Below are positions 1 to 7,740 of a stretch of 64,000 nucleotides of DNA, one piece after another (position 1 is the first letter of the stretch; each line of letters starts with the position of its first letter). Source of the DNA: CAZDCD01 sp964503885 (lineage in GTDB: Bacteria > Bacteroidota > Bacteroidia > Bacteroidales > UBA10428); NCBI GenBank assembly GCA_964503885.1, contig CAZDCD010000003.1, positions 1-64,000 of the forward strand, given 5' to 3'. The notes beneath the pieces were generated by a model. That model was not told the DNA's origin. It was given only the letters and a program-made list of their open reading frames with translations, and did no database searches. Position numbers and translations under genes: made by a program.

Positions 1-364
1 CGCGATAATTGAATTATCATACGGCGATAAATAATTATCGTGGTACGATAACTATTTTCATGTTTTATGCCTGCCGGCTGAAGGCAGGCCTGCCTGTTGC
101 AGAAAGGTTTCGTGTTCATGGTTTTGTCCGCTGGCACTTTTCTTTTGCGAAAATTTGGCACTTCAAAGTTGCTAATTACAACCAAAAAATCAAATTTCTC
201 AAAAATTTATAAAAAACTCATTTTTAATAATAGTGAAGATTGGTTAAGCTTTGACATTATTGAATTTTTCCCCGGGCAGCGTCGGGCGTCCCTCCGTCCC
301 TCCATCACCCTTCCCCACCCCCATTCTCACTCTGCATTTTCCGGTCAGGGCTGTTCCGGCAGCA
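1..364. other. Intergenic stretch at window edge, no gene seen
   Basis: No convincing coding region is visible on either strand; the short open frames here have no recognisable family and poor codon use. The stretch holds a hairpin repeat near 69-89 (separate entry) and a C-rich segment near 290-330. It lies downstream of the minus-strand VOC gene, so it may contain that gene's transcription end, but no clear hairpin plus T-run is seen. Confidence 0.5.
69..89. repeat. GCCTGCC/GGCAGGC hairpin repeat
   Basis: A perfect 7-bp inverted repeat, GCCTGCC (69-75) and GGCAGGC (83-89), with a 7-base loop. It is followed by another CCTGCC at 89-94. The same GCCTGCC/GGCAGG arms recur at 13655-13714, and CCTGCCTGCC occurs at 37923-37932, so this looks like a dispersed intergenic element of this genome rather than a terminator (no T-run follows). 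Confidence 0.55.
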
Positions 365-844
365 TTATGTAGCTAAATCAGTGTTCCCCCCGAACGCCTC
401 AATGACTTCTGCCGGCGCCTGTACCAGCTCCACCAGCACCCCTTCGGAACAAAACGGGAACTCCTCGTTTCCTTTGGGATGAATAAAACACACATCATGG
501 CCCGATGCACCCTTCCTGATCCCTCCCGGCGTAAACCTTACGCCCTGTTCCGTAAGCCATTCAAAGGCTTCGGGCAAATCATCGACCCATAACCCGATAT
601 GGTTCAGCTTCGGCTCATGCACCGCCGGCTTCCGGTCCGCATCGAGCGGCTGCATAATATCTACCTCAACGGCAAGGGGACCGGACCCGATCCGCAGGAT
701 ATCCTCGTCCACATTCTCTGTTTCACTTTTAAAGGTCCCGGTTTTCGTCAGTCCCATCAGCCCGACCCAGAACGCGCCGGACTTTGACTTATCTTCATTG
801 CCTATGGCTATCTGCTGAATACCGAGTACCCTGAAAGGACGCAT
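365..844 (-). CDS. VOC superfamily (glyoxalase-like) protein
   Basis: A 159-residue vicinal-oxygen-chelate protein made of two beta-alpha-beta modules, the second beginning at about residue 80 (NHIGLWVDDL). The likely metal-binding positions are Gln11, Glu60, His82 and Glu139, the same Gln-Glu-His-Glu order known from human glyoxalase I, although other VOC subfamilies share the fold and the substrate cannot be read from the sequence. It is probably a cytoplasmic lyase or isomerase. A candidate -7 box on the minus strand (CAAATATA read on plus, 920-927) lies 76 bases upstream of the start. The gene is divergent from the methyltransferase at 1003 and stands alone. Length is typical for a single-chain two-module VOC protein. 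Confidence 0.8.
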   Translation of the reverse strand: MRPFRVLGIQQIAIGNEDKSKSGAFWVGLMGLTKTGTFKSETENVDEDILRIGSGPLAVEVDIMQPLDADRKPAVHEPKLNHIGLWVDDLPEAFEWLTEQGVRFTPGGIRKGASGHDVCFIHPKGNEEFPFCSEGVLVELVQAPAEVIEAFGGNTDLAT

Positions 845-975
845 ACTTTTAACTATTTATTATGTTGTTGATTTAGCAGTCTGTTGTATTAAATAAAAAG
901 AACCGCGCAGATTCTTTGGCAAATATAATCGCTGCATCGATTTTTGACCGGCAATACGGGCAAAAAAATTTTACT

Positions 976-983
976 TATTTTTG
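976..983 (+). promoter_or_regulatory. Candidate -7 box (TATTTTTG)
   Basis: Matches the Bacteroidota TAnnTTTG -7 consensus, 19 bases before the methyltransferase start at 1003. No TTTG -33 box is found at the usual spacing, so this is a motif match only. Confidence 0.4.
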
Positions 984-1002
984 AACCGCAGTTCACAGGA
1001 AT

Positions 1003-1767
1003 ATGAAAAAATTGCTCCGCTTTATCCTGAATGCCGTTCCCAGGAAATACCTGATAAGGCTCAGCTATGTCTTTATGCCTTTCGGATCGTACTTCTACAG
1101 GGGAAATAACGTGGAATGCCCGGTATGCGGCGGCCGTTTCAGAAAATTCATGCCCTACGGTTACCACGCTACACGGGAAAACGTGCTGTGCCCGAAATGC
1201 CTGTCCCTCGAAAGGCACAGGCTGATGTGGCTTTACCTGAAAAACAAAACCGGTTTTTTTACCCGGCCGATGAAGGTTCTGCATATTGCACCCGAACAGT
1301 GTTTTTACCGCCGTTTTAAAAAACTCGGAAACCTCGATTACCTGACCGCCGACCTGGAATCGCCGCTGGCTGATATTAAATTCGATATCCAGCAAATCCC
1401 TCTTCCCGACGCTACGTTCGACATGGTAATATGCAACCATGTGCTTGAGCACGTGGAAGACGACCTTAAAGCCATGCATGAAATTCACAGGATCCTTAAA
1501 CCGGGTGGCATCGCAATTATGCAGGTACCCATGATCATGGACCGTGAAAAAACCTTTGAAGACCCTTCGATAACAGACCCCGCAGACCGCCTGATCCATT
1601 TCCATCAGAAAGACCACTTCAGGATCTATGGCACCGATTTCAATGCACGCGCAGAAAAAGCGGGTTTCAGGATCACAGAAAACAATTATTGCGACGAGAT
1701 CGGCAACCGGCTCAGGGAACGTTACCGTTTGCCGCAAAAGGAATTCATGTTTGGATACAGGAAATAG
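1003..1767 (+). CDS. Class I SAM-dependent methyltransferase with N-terminal zinc-ribbon-like cysteines
   Basis: A 254-residue protein. Two CxxC pairs (CPVC at 39-42 and CPKC at 63-66) form a probable zinc ribbon at the N-terminus. The methyltransferase fold follows: motif I is degenerate (VLHIAPE, 92-98, where many relatives have a glycine-rich loop), and the acidic VICNHVLEHV segment (142-151) and LKPGG (about 165-169) are typical of Methyltransf_11 proteins. The substrate is unknown. The zinc-ribbon plus Methyltransf_11 layout is seen in proteins placed near polysaccharide genes, but nothing here shows that role. It ends just before a repeat cluster and an assembly gap. A long minus-strand open frame over the same bases is a shadow. 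Confidence 0.8.
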   Translation: MKKLLRFILNAVPRKYLIRLSYVFMPFGSYFYRGNNVECPVCGGRFRKFMPYGYHATRENVLCPKCLSLERHRLMWLYLKNKTGFFTRPMKVLHIAPEQCFYRRFKKLGNLDYLTADLESPLADIKFDIQQIPLPDATFDMVICNHVLEHVEDDLKAMHEIHRILKPGGIAIMQVPMIMDREKTFEDPSITDPADRLIHFHQKDHFRIYGTDFNARAEKAGFRITENNYCDEIGNRLRERYRLPQKEFMFGYRK

Positions 1768-1786
1768 GTTCAAGGTTCAGAGTTCG

Positions 1787-1996
1787 GAGTTCTCATATCG
1801 TATGCCCTATGCCCTATACTCCATGTCGGGGCGAAGCGGAGNNNNNNNNNNNNNNNNNNNNNNNNNNNNNNNNNNNNNNNNNNNNNNNNNNNNNNNNNNN
1901 NNNNNNNNNNNNNNNNNNNNNNNNNNNNNNNNNNNNNNNNNGAGTTCTCATATCGTATGCCCTATGCCCTATACTCCATGTCGGGGCGAAGCGGAG
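1787..1996. repeat. 55-bp direct repeat flanking a 100-N assembly gap
   Basis: Bases 1787-1841 and 1942-1996 are identical over 55 positions (both begin GAGTTCTCATATCG and end GGCGAAGCGGAG). Between them lie exactly 100 N. A round 100-N run is a scaffolding placeholder, and 55 is a common de Bruijn k-mer size, so the two flanks may be the same locus duplicated at contig ends. The alternative is a real tandem repeat. Open frames that run across the N run are artefacts. Confidence 0.9.
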
Positions 1997-2016
1997 GTCC
2001 CGCCAAAGGCGGGGCC
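1981..2016. repeat. Dispersed hairpin repeat, unit 1
   Basis: A unit of about 35 bases: TCGGGGCGAAGCGGAG followed by a hairpin GTCCCGCC-AAA-GGCGGGGC. Near-identical units lie at 2029-2063 and 51284-51317. The first 16 bases also occur at 1826-1841, before the gap. The element is noncoding and intergenic. Confidence 0.7.
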
Positions 2017-2028
2017 CCATGCCGCAAG

Positions 2029-2063
2029 TCGGAGCGAAGCGGAGATCCCGCCAAAGGCGGGAC
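2029..2063. repeat. Dispersed hairpin repeat, unit 2
   Basis: TCGGAGCGAAGCGGAG followed by ATCCCGCC-AAA-GGCGGGAC. It differs from unit 1 at a few positions that preserve or adjust stem pairing, as expected for a structured repeat rather than random similarity. Confidence 0.7.
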
Positions 2064-2147
2064 TTTATCCGGCATCACGGCCAGCAAACCTAAAACTCTT
2101 AAGATCAATCCTCCTGAACGTATTATTCGATTATTTTTACAGTTTTA

Positions 2148-2180
2148 TTTGAAATTTCAAATAAATATTCCATATCTTTG
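2148..2180 (+). promoter_or_regulatory. ilv operon promoter (TTTG -33, TATCTTTG -7)
   Basis: TTTG at 2148-2151 and TATCTTTG at 2173-2180 fit the Bacteroidota TTTG / TAnnTTTG promoter with a 21-base spacer. Transcription would start near 2186, only about a dozen bases before the leader peptide start codon at 2199. That is the arrangement expected for a transcription attenuator. Confidence 0.75.
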
Positions 2181-2198
2181 TAACCAGCTTTTTGAATT

Positions 2199-2261
2199 AT
2201 GAGAAATATCAGTATTATACTTGTCGTCCTTATCGTAGTCGTGCTCGGCTTTTCCGGGTGA
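2199..2261 (+). CDS. ilv leader peptide (attenuator control peptide)
   Basis: A 20-codon open frame beginning ATG AGA AAT and ending TGA at 2259-2261. Twelve of 20 residues are Ile, Leu or Val, including eleven in a row (residues 6-16, IILVVLIVVVL). It sits between a good promoter and the ilvD gene, and its stop codon directly abuts the first arm of a predicted antiterminator. Leader peptides rich in the end-product amino acids, with ribosome stalling choosing between antiterminator and terminator, are the established mechanism for ilv and leu operons in enterobacteria. The same logic is inferred here from the sequence. A short hydrophobic membrane peptide is the alternative, but the flanking RNA elements make it much less likely. 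Confidence 0.85.
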   Translation: MRNISIILVVLIVVVLGFSG

Positions 2262-2300
2262 GGATGGAGTATATTATACCTATAAAGGAACAAGCCATTC
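2262..2300 (+). promoter_or_regulatory. Candidate antiterminator of the ilv attenuator
   Basis: GGATGG (2262-2267), immediately after the leader stop codon, can pair with CCATTC (2295-2300), which is also the 5' arm of the terminator. The two pairings are mutually exclusive. A ribosome stalled in the Ile/Leu/Val run would leave GGATGG free and favour this structure. A ribosome at the stop codon would cover it. Confidence 0.65.
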
Positions 2301-2323
2301 TTACCAGTTAGAATGGCTTTTTT
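2292..2323 (+). terminator. Attenuator terminator upstream of ilvD
   Basis: A perfect 9-bp stem AAGCCATTC (2292-2300) / GAATGGCTT (2311-2319) with a 10-base loop, running into a T-run (2318-2323). It lies 41 bases before the ilvD start. This is a typical intrinsic terminator inside the leader RNA. Confidence 0.85.
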
Positions 2324-2363
2324 AATTTATAAAAGTGATCGTTAACCATAATTACACTGAAAA

Positions 2364-4193
2364 ATGAAAATAACATTGCGCAGCGCAACCACCACCGAAG
2401 GCAGAAGAATGGCCGGGGCAAGAAGTCTCTGGCGGGCTACAGGTATGAAAGAAGAACAGATGGGCAAGCCCATTATTGCCGTGGTAAATTCATTTACCCA
2501 ATTTGTTCCGGGGCATACCCACCTTCATGAGATCGGACAGGAGATCAAGGCCGTGATCGAACAGGAAGGGTGTTATGCACCTGAATTCAATACCATTGCC
2601 ATCGACGACGGCATAGCCATGGGGCACGACGGAATGCTATACTCGCTCCCGTCGCGCGACCTGATCGCCGACAGCGTGGAATACATGTGCAATGCCCATA
2701 AAGCCGATGCCATGATCTGCATCAGCAACTGCGATAAGATAACTCCGGGCATGCTTATTGCTGCCATGAGACTGAATATCCCTGCTGTTTTTGTTTCCGG
2801 AGGTCCTATGGAAGCCGGGGTTATCGGGAACAAGAAGTACGACCTTGTCGATGCCATGGTCCTTGCAGCGGATGATTCCGTTTCAGACCTGGAACTCGCT
2901 GAAGTAGAAAAGAATGCATGTCCCACATGCGGCTCCTGTTCGGGAATGTTCACAGCCAATTCGATGAACTGCCTGAATGAAGCCATCGGACTTGCATTAC
3001 CGGGTAACGGTACCATTGTTGCCACGCATAAAAACAGGAAAGCGCTCTTTGAAAAGGCAGCCAGGCAGATTGTCATCAATACCAGGAAGTATTACGAAGA
3101 GGGCGATTCCTCCGTCCTTCCCCGTTCCATTGCCACCAAAGCGGCATTCAACAATGCCATGGCCCTGGATATTGCCATGGGCGGCTCGACAAATACCGTA
3201 CTTCATATTCTGGCGATAGCCAGTGAAGCCGGCGTTTCATTTACCATGAAGGATATCGAAAAGCTGTCGAAAAAAATACCCGTCCTGTGCAAAGTAGCAC
3301 CAAGCTCAAATTATCACGTCGAAGATGTAAACCGGGCCGGCGGGATCCTCGGAATTATGGGTGAGCTTGAAAAGGGTGGCCTGATCGATGGTTCAGCCTT
3401 AAGGGCAGATCTGCTGACGCTGAAAGAAGCCATTAAGAAATACGACATCAGGCGTTCCGGTGCATCGGATGAAGCCGTATCGATATACAGAAGCGCTCCC
3501 GCGGGAATAAGAAACCTTAAAATGGGCAGCCAGGGAGTAATGTACAAGGAACCTGATCTTGACAGGGAGAACGGGTGCATCCGGGATATCGAAAACTGCT
3601 ATTCCAGGGATGGCGGACTGGCTATATTGTTTGGCAATATTGCAGAAGACGGATGCGTGATAAAAACCGCAGGCGTTGATCCTTCGATATTTAAATTCAA
3701 AGGCAAAGCTATTGTCTTCGAATCACAGGACGAAGCATGCGACGGTATACTCGAAAATAAAGTGAAAAAAGGCGATGTGGTGGTGATACGTTACGAGGGA
3801 CCCAAAGGCGGACCCGGCATGCAGGAAATGCTTTATCCCACTTCATACATCAAATCAAAAGGATTGGGAAAAGAGTGCGCCCTGATCACCGATGGAAGGT
3901 TTTCCGGAGGAACTTCAGGCCTTTCGGTCGGGCATATTTCTCCCGAAGCAGCAGCCGGTGGTGCAATTGCACTGATCAAAGACGGCGACATGATTGAAAT
4001 AGATATTCCGAACCGGAACATAAATGTGCTCCTCCCGGAGGAGGAGCTTAAAAAACGACGCCACGCTGAAGAATCGAGAGGGAACAAGAGCTTTACCCCC
4101 AAATCGAGGATCAGGCCCGTATCCGATGCACTAAGGGCATATGCCAGATTTGTCGCATCGGCCGATAGAGGAGCCATACGGATAATCGAATAA
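2364..4193 (+). CDS. ilvD: Dihydroxy-acid dehydratase
   Basis: A 609-residue enzyme that dehydrates 2,3-dihydroxy-isovalerate and 2,3-dihydroxy-3-methylvalerate to the 2-keto acids, the third common step of valine and isoleucine synthesis. The iron-sulfur and catalytic landmarks are present: Cys119 and Cys123 in CISNCDKITPG, and Cys186, Cys189 and Cys192 in CPTCGSCSGM. The C-terminal ITDGRFSGGTSGLSVGHISPEA signature is present too (positions near 510-530). Full length for the family. It is the first structural gene of ilvD-ilvB-ilvN-ilvC and is controlled by the attenuator just upstream. The start at 2364 gives the usual MKITLRSATTTEGR N-terminus. Confidence 0.97.
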   Translation: MKITLRSATTTEGRRMAGARSLWRATGMKEEQMGKPIIAVVNSFTQFVPGHTHLHEIGQEIKAVIEQEGCYAPEFNTIAIDDGIAMGHDGMLYSLPSRDLIADSVEYMCNAHKADAMICISNCDKITPGMLIAAMRLNIPAVFVSGGPMEAGVIGNKKYDLVDAMVLAADDSVSDLELAEVEKNACPTCGSCSGMFTANSMNCLNEAIGLALPGNGTIVATHKNRKALFEKAARQIVINTRKYYEEGDSSVLPRSIATKAAFNNAMALDIAMGGSTNTVLHILAIASEAGVSFTMKDIEKLSKKIPVLCKVAPSSNYHVEDVNRAGGILGIMGELEKGGLIDGSALRADLLTLKEAIKKYDIRRSGASDEAVSIYRSAPAGIRNLKMGSQGVMYKEPDLDRENGCIRDIENCYSRDGGLAILFGNIAEDGCVIKTAGVDPSIFKFKGKAIVFESQDEACDGILENKVKKGDVVVIRYEGPKGGPGMQEMLYPTSYIKSKGLGKECALITDGRFSGGTSGLSVGHISPEAAAGGAIALIKDGDMIEIDIPNRNINVLLPEEELKKRRHAEESRGNKSFTPKSRIRPVSDALRAYARFVASADRGAIRIIE

Positions 4194-4227
4194 CAATATT
4201 AAAATTCAACAATAAATAGTATATATC

Positions 4228-5961
4228 ATGAAAGAGCAAACCGCAACAATTGATATTCCAAAAAAGACAGCCAGGATCTCAGGTTCTGAAGCTGTCATGC
4301 GATGCCTTATCGCTGAAGGCATTGAAACCATTTTTGGATACCCGGGCGGCGCCATAATGCCCATATACGATGCCCTTATGGATCACCAGGATACGATCTA
4401 TCATATTTTAACACGTCATGAACAGGGAGCTGTGCATGCAGCACAGGGCTATGCAAGGGTTACAGGTAAGGTTGGTGTTTGTATGGCAACTTCGGGGCCC
4501 GGGGCAACCAATCTCATTACGGGTATCGCGGATGCAATGATCGATTCCACTCCGCTGGTATGCATCACCGGACAGGTTGCTGCCCCGCTGCTGGGAACCG
4601 ATGCATTCCAGGAAACCGATGTGCTGGGTATTTCAATGCCCGTTACCAAATGGAACTACCTGGTTACAAAACCGGAAGAGATTCCCGGAGTGATTGCCCA
4701 GGCCTTTTATATTGCTAAAACAGGCCGGCCCGGCCCGGTTTTAATCGACATTACAAAGGATGCCCAGTTCGGAAAGTTTGAGTTTGAATACAAACCCTGC
4801 ACGTATATCAGAAGTTATGAACCGAATCCGAAGGTCGATCCGCAGCAGGTATCGGATGCTGCCAGGCTGATCAGTCAGGCTAAAAAACCGTATATCCTGT
4901 TCGGACAGGGCATAGTAATTGCCAATGCCGAAGAAGAGTTCAGGGCATTTGTTGAAAAGTCGGGAATACCGGCAGCATGGACCATACTCGGTGTTGCAGC
5001 CCTGCCGACGGATCACCCTCTGAACATAGGTATGCTCGGCATGCACGGTAAGTATTCCACAAATATAAAAACAAACGAATGTGATCTTTTAATCGCCATA
5101 GGCATGCGGTTTGACGACAGGGTGACCGGTGATCTGAAAAAATATGCCAGGCAGGCGAAAGTCATTCATTTTGAGATCGATCCTGCTGAAGTGAATAAGA
5201 ATGTAAGAGCCGATGTAGCGGTAATCGGCAATCTCAAAGAAACCCTTCCGTTAATAACCTCAGCTGTTGAAAAAAAAAGCTATGAGTCGTGGATTAACGA
5301 ATTCAGGGAACTGGACAAGATCGAATCCGAAAAGGTCGTGAACAAAGACCTCTATCCTGAAAAAGAAGGGATCACCATGGGTGAAGTTATCCGAAGGGTG
5401 AATGAACAAACCAAAGGAGATGCGATCTGGGTGACCGATGTGGGACAACACCAGATGTTTGCATCACGCTACTGCAAAATTACCGGGCCCAGAAGTTTTG
5501 TTACCTCTGGAGGACTTGGTACCATGGGGTTTGGACTGCCCGCTGCTCACGGAGCCAAGATAGGCAGGCCGGATAAAACAGTGGTTCTGTATGTCGGCGA
5601 CGGAGGACTGCAAATGACCATCCAGGAGCTTGGTACGATAAACCAGACCGAAGCAGCGGTAAAGATCGTGCTGCTGAACAATAAATACCTGGGTATGGTG
5701 CGCCAGTGGCAGCAGCTCTTCTTTGAAAAACGGTATTCGGAAACATACCTGAAAAATCCTGATTTCATTAAGGTAGCCGAGGGTTTCGGGATTAAGGGAA
5801 GGAAAGTATTGCACCGCCCTGAGCTTGACGAAGCCGTCAAAGAAATGCTCGAATACAACGGGCCTTTCCTGCTGGAAGTTTCCATAGAAAAAGAAGACAA
5901 TGTATTCCCCATGGTTCCATCCGGAGCGTCAGTCTCCGATGTAATTTTGGGTGAAGAATAA
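4228..5961 (+). CDS. ilvB: Acetolactate synthase, large subunit
   Basis: A 577-residue thiamine-diphosphate enzyme catalysing the first common step of branched-chain amino acid synthesis (two pyruvate to acetolactate, or pyruvate plus 2-ketobutyrate). The FGYPGG motif (36-41) and the catalytic Glu65 in RHEQGAVHAAQG lie in the pyrimidine-binding domain. The ThDP/Mg site GDGG (457-460), followed by the LLNNKYLGMVRQWQ segment, lies in the C-terminal domain. It starts 34 bases after ilvD and is followed by its regulatory subunit. Length and order are normal for an anabolic synthase. Confidence 0.97.
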   Translation: MKEQTATIDIPKKTARISGSEAVMRCLIAEGIETIFGYPGGAIMPIYDALMDHQDTIYHILTRHEQGAVHAAQGYARVTGKVGVCMATSGPGATNLITGIADAMIDSTPLVCITGQVAAPLLGTDAFQETDVLGISMPVTKWNYLVTKPEEIPGVIAQAFYIAKTGRPGPVLIDITKDAQFGKFEFEYKPCTYIRSYEPNPKVDPQQVSDAARLISQAKKPYILFGQGIVIANAEEEFRAFVEKSGIPAAWTILGVAALPTDHPLNIGMLGMHGKYSTNIKTNECDLLIAIGMRFDDRVTGDLKKYARQAKVIHFEIDPAEVNKNVRADVAVIGNLKETLPLITSAVEKKSYESWINEFRELDKIESEKVVNKDLYPEKEGITMGEVIRRVNEQTKGDAIWVTDVGQHQMFASRYCKITGPRSFVTSGGLGTMGFGLPAAHGAKIGRPDKTVVLYVGDGGLQMTIQELGTINQTEAAVKIVLLNNKYLGMVRQWQQLFFEKRYSETYLKNPDFIKVAEGFGIKGRKVLHRPELDEAVKEMLEYNGPFLLEVSIEKEDNVFPMVPSGASVSDVILGEE

Positions 5962-6008
5962 AAAAGATTACTTTTGCACGTTCGCAACAATCCTAATATG
6001 CACATATT

Positions 6009-6572
6009 ATGAACAACATAAACCACATGCAGAATTATACGATCACTGCATTTTCCGAGAATCATATCGGGCTCCTGAACAGGATCACGATCATATTCAC
6101 CCGGCGGCAGGTAAACATTGAAAGCCTTACCGTATCGGGATCAGCCATCGACGGCATCCATAAGTTTACCATTGTAGTTTACGAAACCGAGGAGAAAGTC
6201 CAGAAGGTGGTCACTCAGATCGAGAAAATGGTGGAAGTGCTCAAGGCCTTTTACCACACCGACGATCAGATCATTCACCAGGAAATTGCATTGTATAAAG
6301 TTCCTACCGAAGCGCTGCTGGATAGCAACACCATTGAGACAACGGTAAGGAAATACAATGCCAGGATTCTTGAGGTCACCAGGGAATATACCGTGATCGA
6401 GATGACGGGGCATAAAGAGGAAACACAGCAGCTTTTCGATGAGCTGAAAACTTACGGAGTAAAGCAATTCACCCGTTCAGGCCGGATAGCCATCACCAAG
6501 CTCAGCCAGGAGTTGCTGAGCAATTATCTCAATGAAACGGAACAACGGGCTAAAGAAACAATTAATAACTAA
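6009..6572 (+). CDS. ilvN: Acetolactate synthase, small (regulatory) subunit
   Basis: A 187-residue regulatory subunit with an N-terminal ACT domain (about residues 8-80, AFSENHIGLLNRITIIFTRR) that normally binds valine and gives feedback inhibition, then the C-terminal small-subunit domain (about 90-170). It lies 47 bases downstream of ilvB, with ilvC 19 bases further on. Met7 is a possible alternative start that gives an N-terminus closer to many homologues. The long small-subunit form is the one with full regulation. Confidence 0.95.
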   Translation: MNNINHMQNYTITAFSENHIGLLNRITIIFTRRQVNIESLTVSGSAIDGIHKFTIVVYETEEKVQKVVTQIEKMVEVLKAFYHTDDQIIHQEIALYKVPTEALLDSNTIETTVRKYNARILEVTREYTVIEMTGHKEETQQLFDELKTYGVKQFTRSGRIAITKLSQELLSNYLNETEQRAKETINN

Positions 6573-6591
6573 TTTAAAACACCTATTTATT

Positions 6592-7638
6592 ATGGCAAAA
6601 ATCAATTTTGGCGGCGTTTCCGAAGATGTCGTAACGCGCCAGGAATTTCCTCTCTCCAAAGCTCAGGAAATACTTAAAAACGAAGTTATTGCAATTATCG
6701 GATATGGTGTTCAGGGACCCGCCCAGGCCATGAACATGCGCGACAACGGCATACCGGTGATCATCGGCCAGGCGCCCGCTTTCAAAGCCGACTGGGACAG
6801 GGCTGTCAAAGACGGATGGATTCCCGGTGAAACCCTTTTTCCGGTTGAAGAAGCTGCCAAAAAAGGCACCATCATCCAATACCTGGTATCGGACGCGGCG
6901 CAGCGTACCTTGTGGCCGGCACTGAAAACCTGCCTGAACGAAGGCGATGCATTGTATTTCTCACATGGTTTTTCCATCACTTATAAAGAGCAGACAGGCG
7001 TTGTTCCTCCTCCCGATGTGGATGTTATACTGGTAGCCCCGAAAGGATCAGGCACCAGTGTGCGCAGGAATTTCCTGGCAGGAACAGGCATCAATTCAAG
7101 CTATGCCGTCTTCCAGGATTACACCGGCAGGGCATCGGAAAGAACACTTGCAGTGGGTATTGCAATAGGTTCAGGTTATCTTTTCCCGACAACCTTCCTG
7201 AATGAAGTATACAGCGACCTTACCGGTGAACGCGGAGTACTTATGGGCGCCCTGGCAGGCATCATCGATGCACAATACGATGTGTTGCGGTCACACGGCC
7301 ATAGCCCCAGTGAAGCCTTTAATGAAACAGTGGAAGAGCTCACACAAAGCCTTATCCGCCTGGTCGATGAAAACGGGATGGACTGGATGTATGCCAACTG
7401 CAGTGCAACCGCACAGCGCGGCGCACTCGACTGGAGGCCCAAATTCAAGGCAGCTACCATGCCCGTGTTTAAAGAACTTTATGAAAGAGTAAAGAACGGT
7501 TCGGAAACCAAACGTGTGCTTGAATCGACCGGCAGGGACAATTATAAGGAACTGCTCGAAGCCGAACTTAAAGAAATGAGGGAATCGGAACTCTGGCAGG
7601 CCGGAGCCCAGGTGAGAAAATTGCGGCCGGGTAAATAG
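6592..7638 (+). CDS. ilvC: Ketol-acid reductoisomerase
   Basis: A 348-residue enzyme converting acetolactate to dihydroxy-isovalerate with NAD(P)H. The start at ATG 6592 gives MAKINFGGVSEDVVTR, as in other Bacteroidota; upstream in-frame codons would overlap ilvN and are not needed. The Rossmann motif GYGVQG is at 37-42, and the C-terminal knotted domain carries the WMYANCSATAQRGALDW segment. It closes the operon and is followed at once by a strong terminator at 7656. No acyl-ACP thioesterase gene lies between ilvN and ilvC, although one is present there in some Bacteroides as I recall. Confidence 0.96.
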   Translation: MAKINFGGVSEDVVTRQEFPLSKAQEILKNEVIAIIGYGVQGPAQAMNMRDNGIPVIIGQAPAFKADWDRAVKDGWIPGETLFPVEEAAKKGTIIQYLVSDAAQRTLWPALKTCLNEGDALYFSHGFSITYKEQTGVVPPPDVDVILVAPKGSGTSVRRNFLAGTGINSSYAVFQDYTGRASERTLAVGIAIGSGYLFPTTFLNEVYSDLTGERGVLMGALAGIIDAQYDVLRSHGHSPSEAFNETVEELTQSLIRLVDENGMDWMYANCSATAQRGALDWRPKFKAATMPVFKELYERVKNGSETKRVLESTGRDNYKELLEAELKEMRESELWQAGAQVRKLRPGK

Positions 7639-7655
7639 CTTAAATATTCCTTTTT

Positions 7656-7691
7656 AAAGCAACCTGCAAGGGTTGCTTTTTTATTTTATTA
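7656..7691 (+). terminator. Terminator of the ilv operon
   Basis: A 9-bp inverted repeat AAAGCAACC (7656-7664) / GGTTGCTTT (7671-7679) with a 6-base loop, running into TTTTTTATTTTATT. It lies 17 bases after the ilvC stop. Confidence 0.9.
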
Positions 7692-7703
7692 TTCTAACTT
7701 GAT

Positions 7704-7711
7704 TACCTTTG
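7704..7711 (+). promoter_or_regulatory. Candidate -7 box (TACCTTTG) of the rhomboid gene
   Basis: TAnnTTTG match about 30 bases before the inferred TTG start at 7741, just after the ilv terminator. No -33 TTTG at good spacing. Confidence 0.45.
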
Positions 7712-7740
7712 CCGTATAGTAACCTGGTAAACATGGAATT

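Noticed and set aside
889..1773. A 294-residue minus-strand frame opposite the methyltransferase
   Set aside because: No family likeness; it is the antisense shadow of a gene with clear motifs on the plus strand.
1628..2202. Open frames running across the N gap
   Set aside because: They translate N positions as unknown residues and depend on an arbitrary 100-base gap; the flanks are a repeat.
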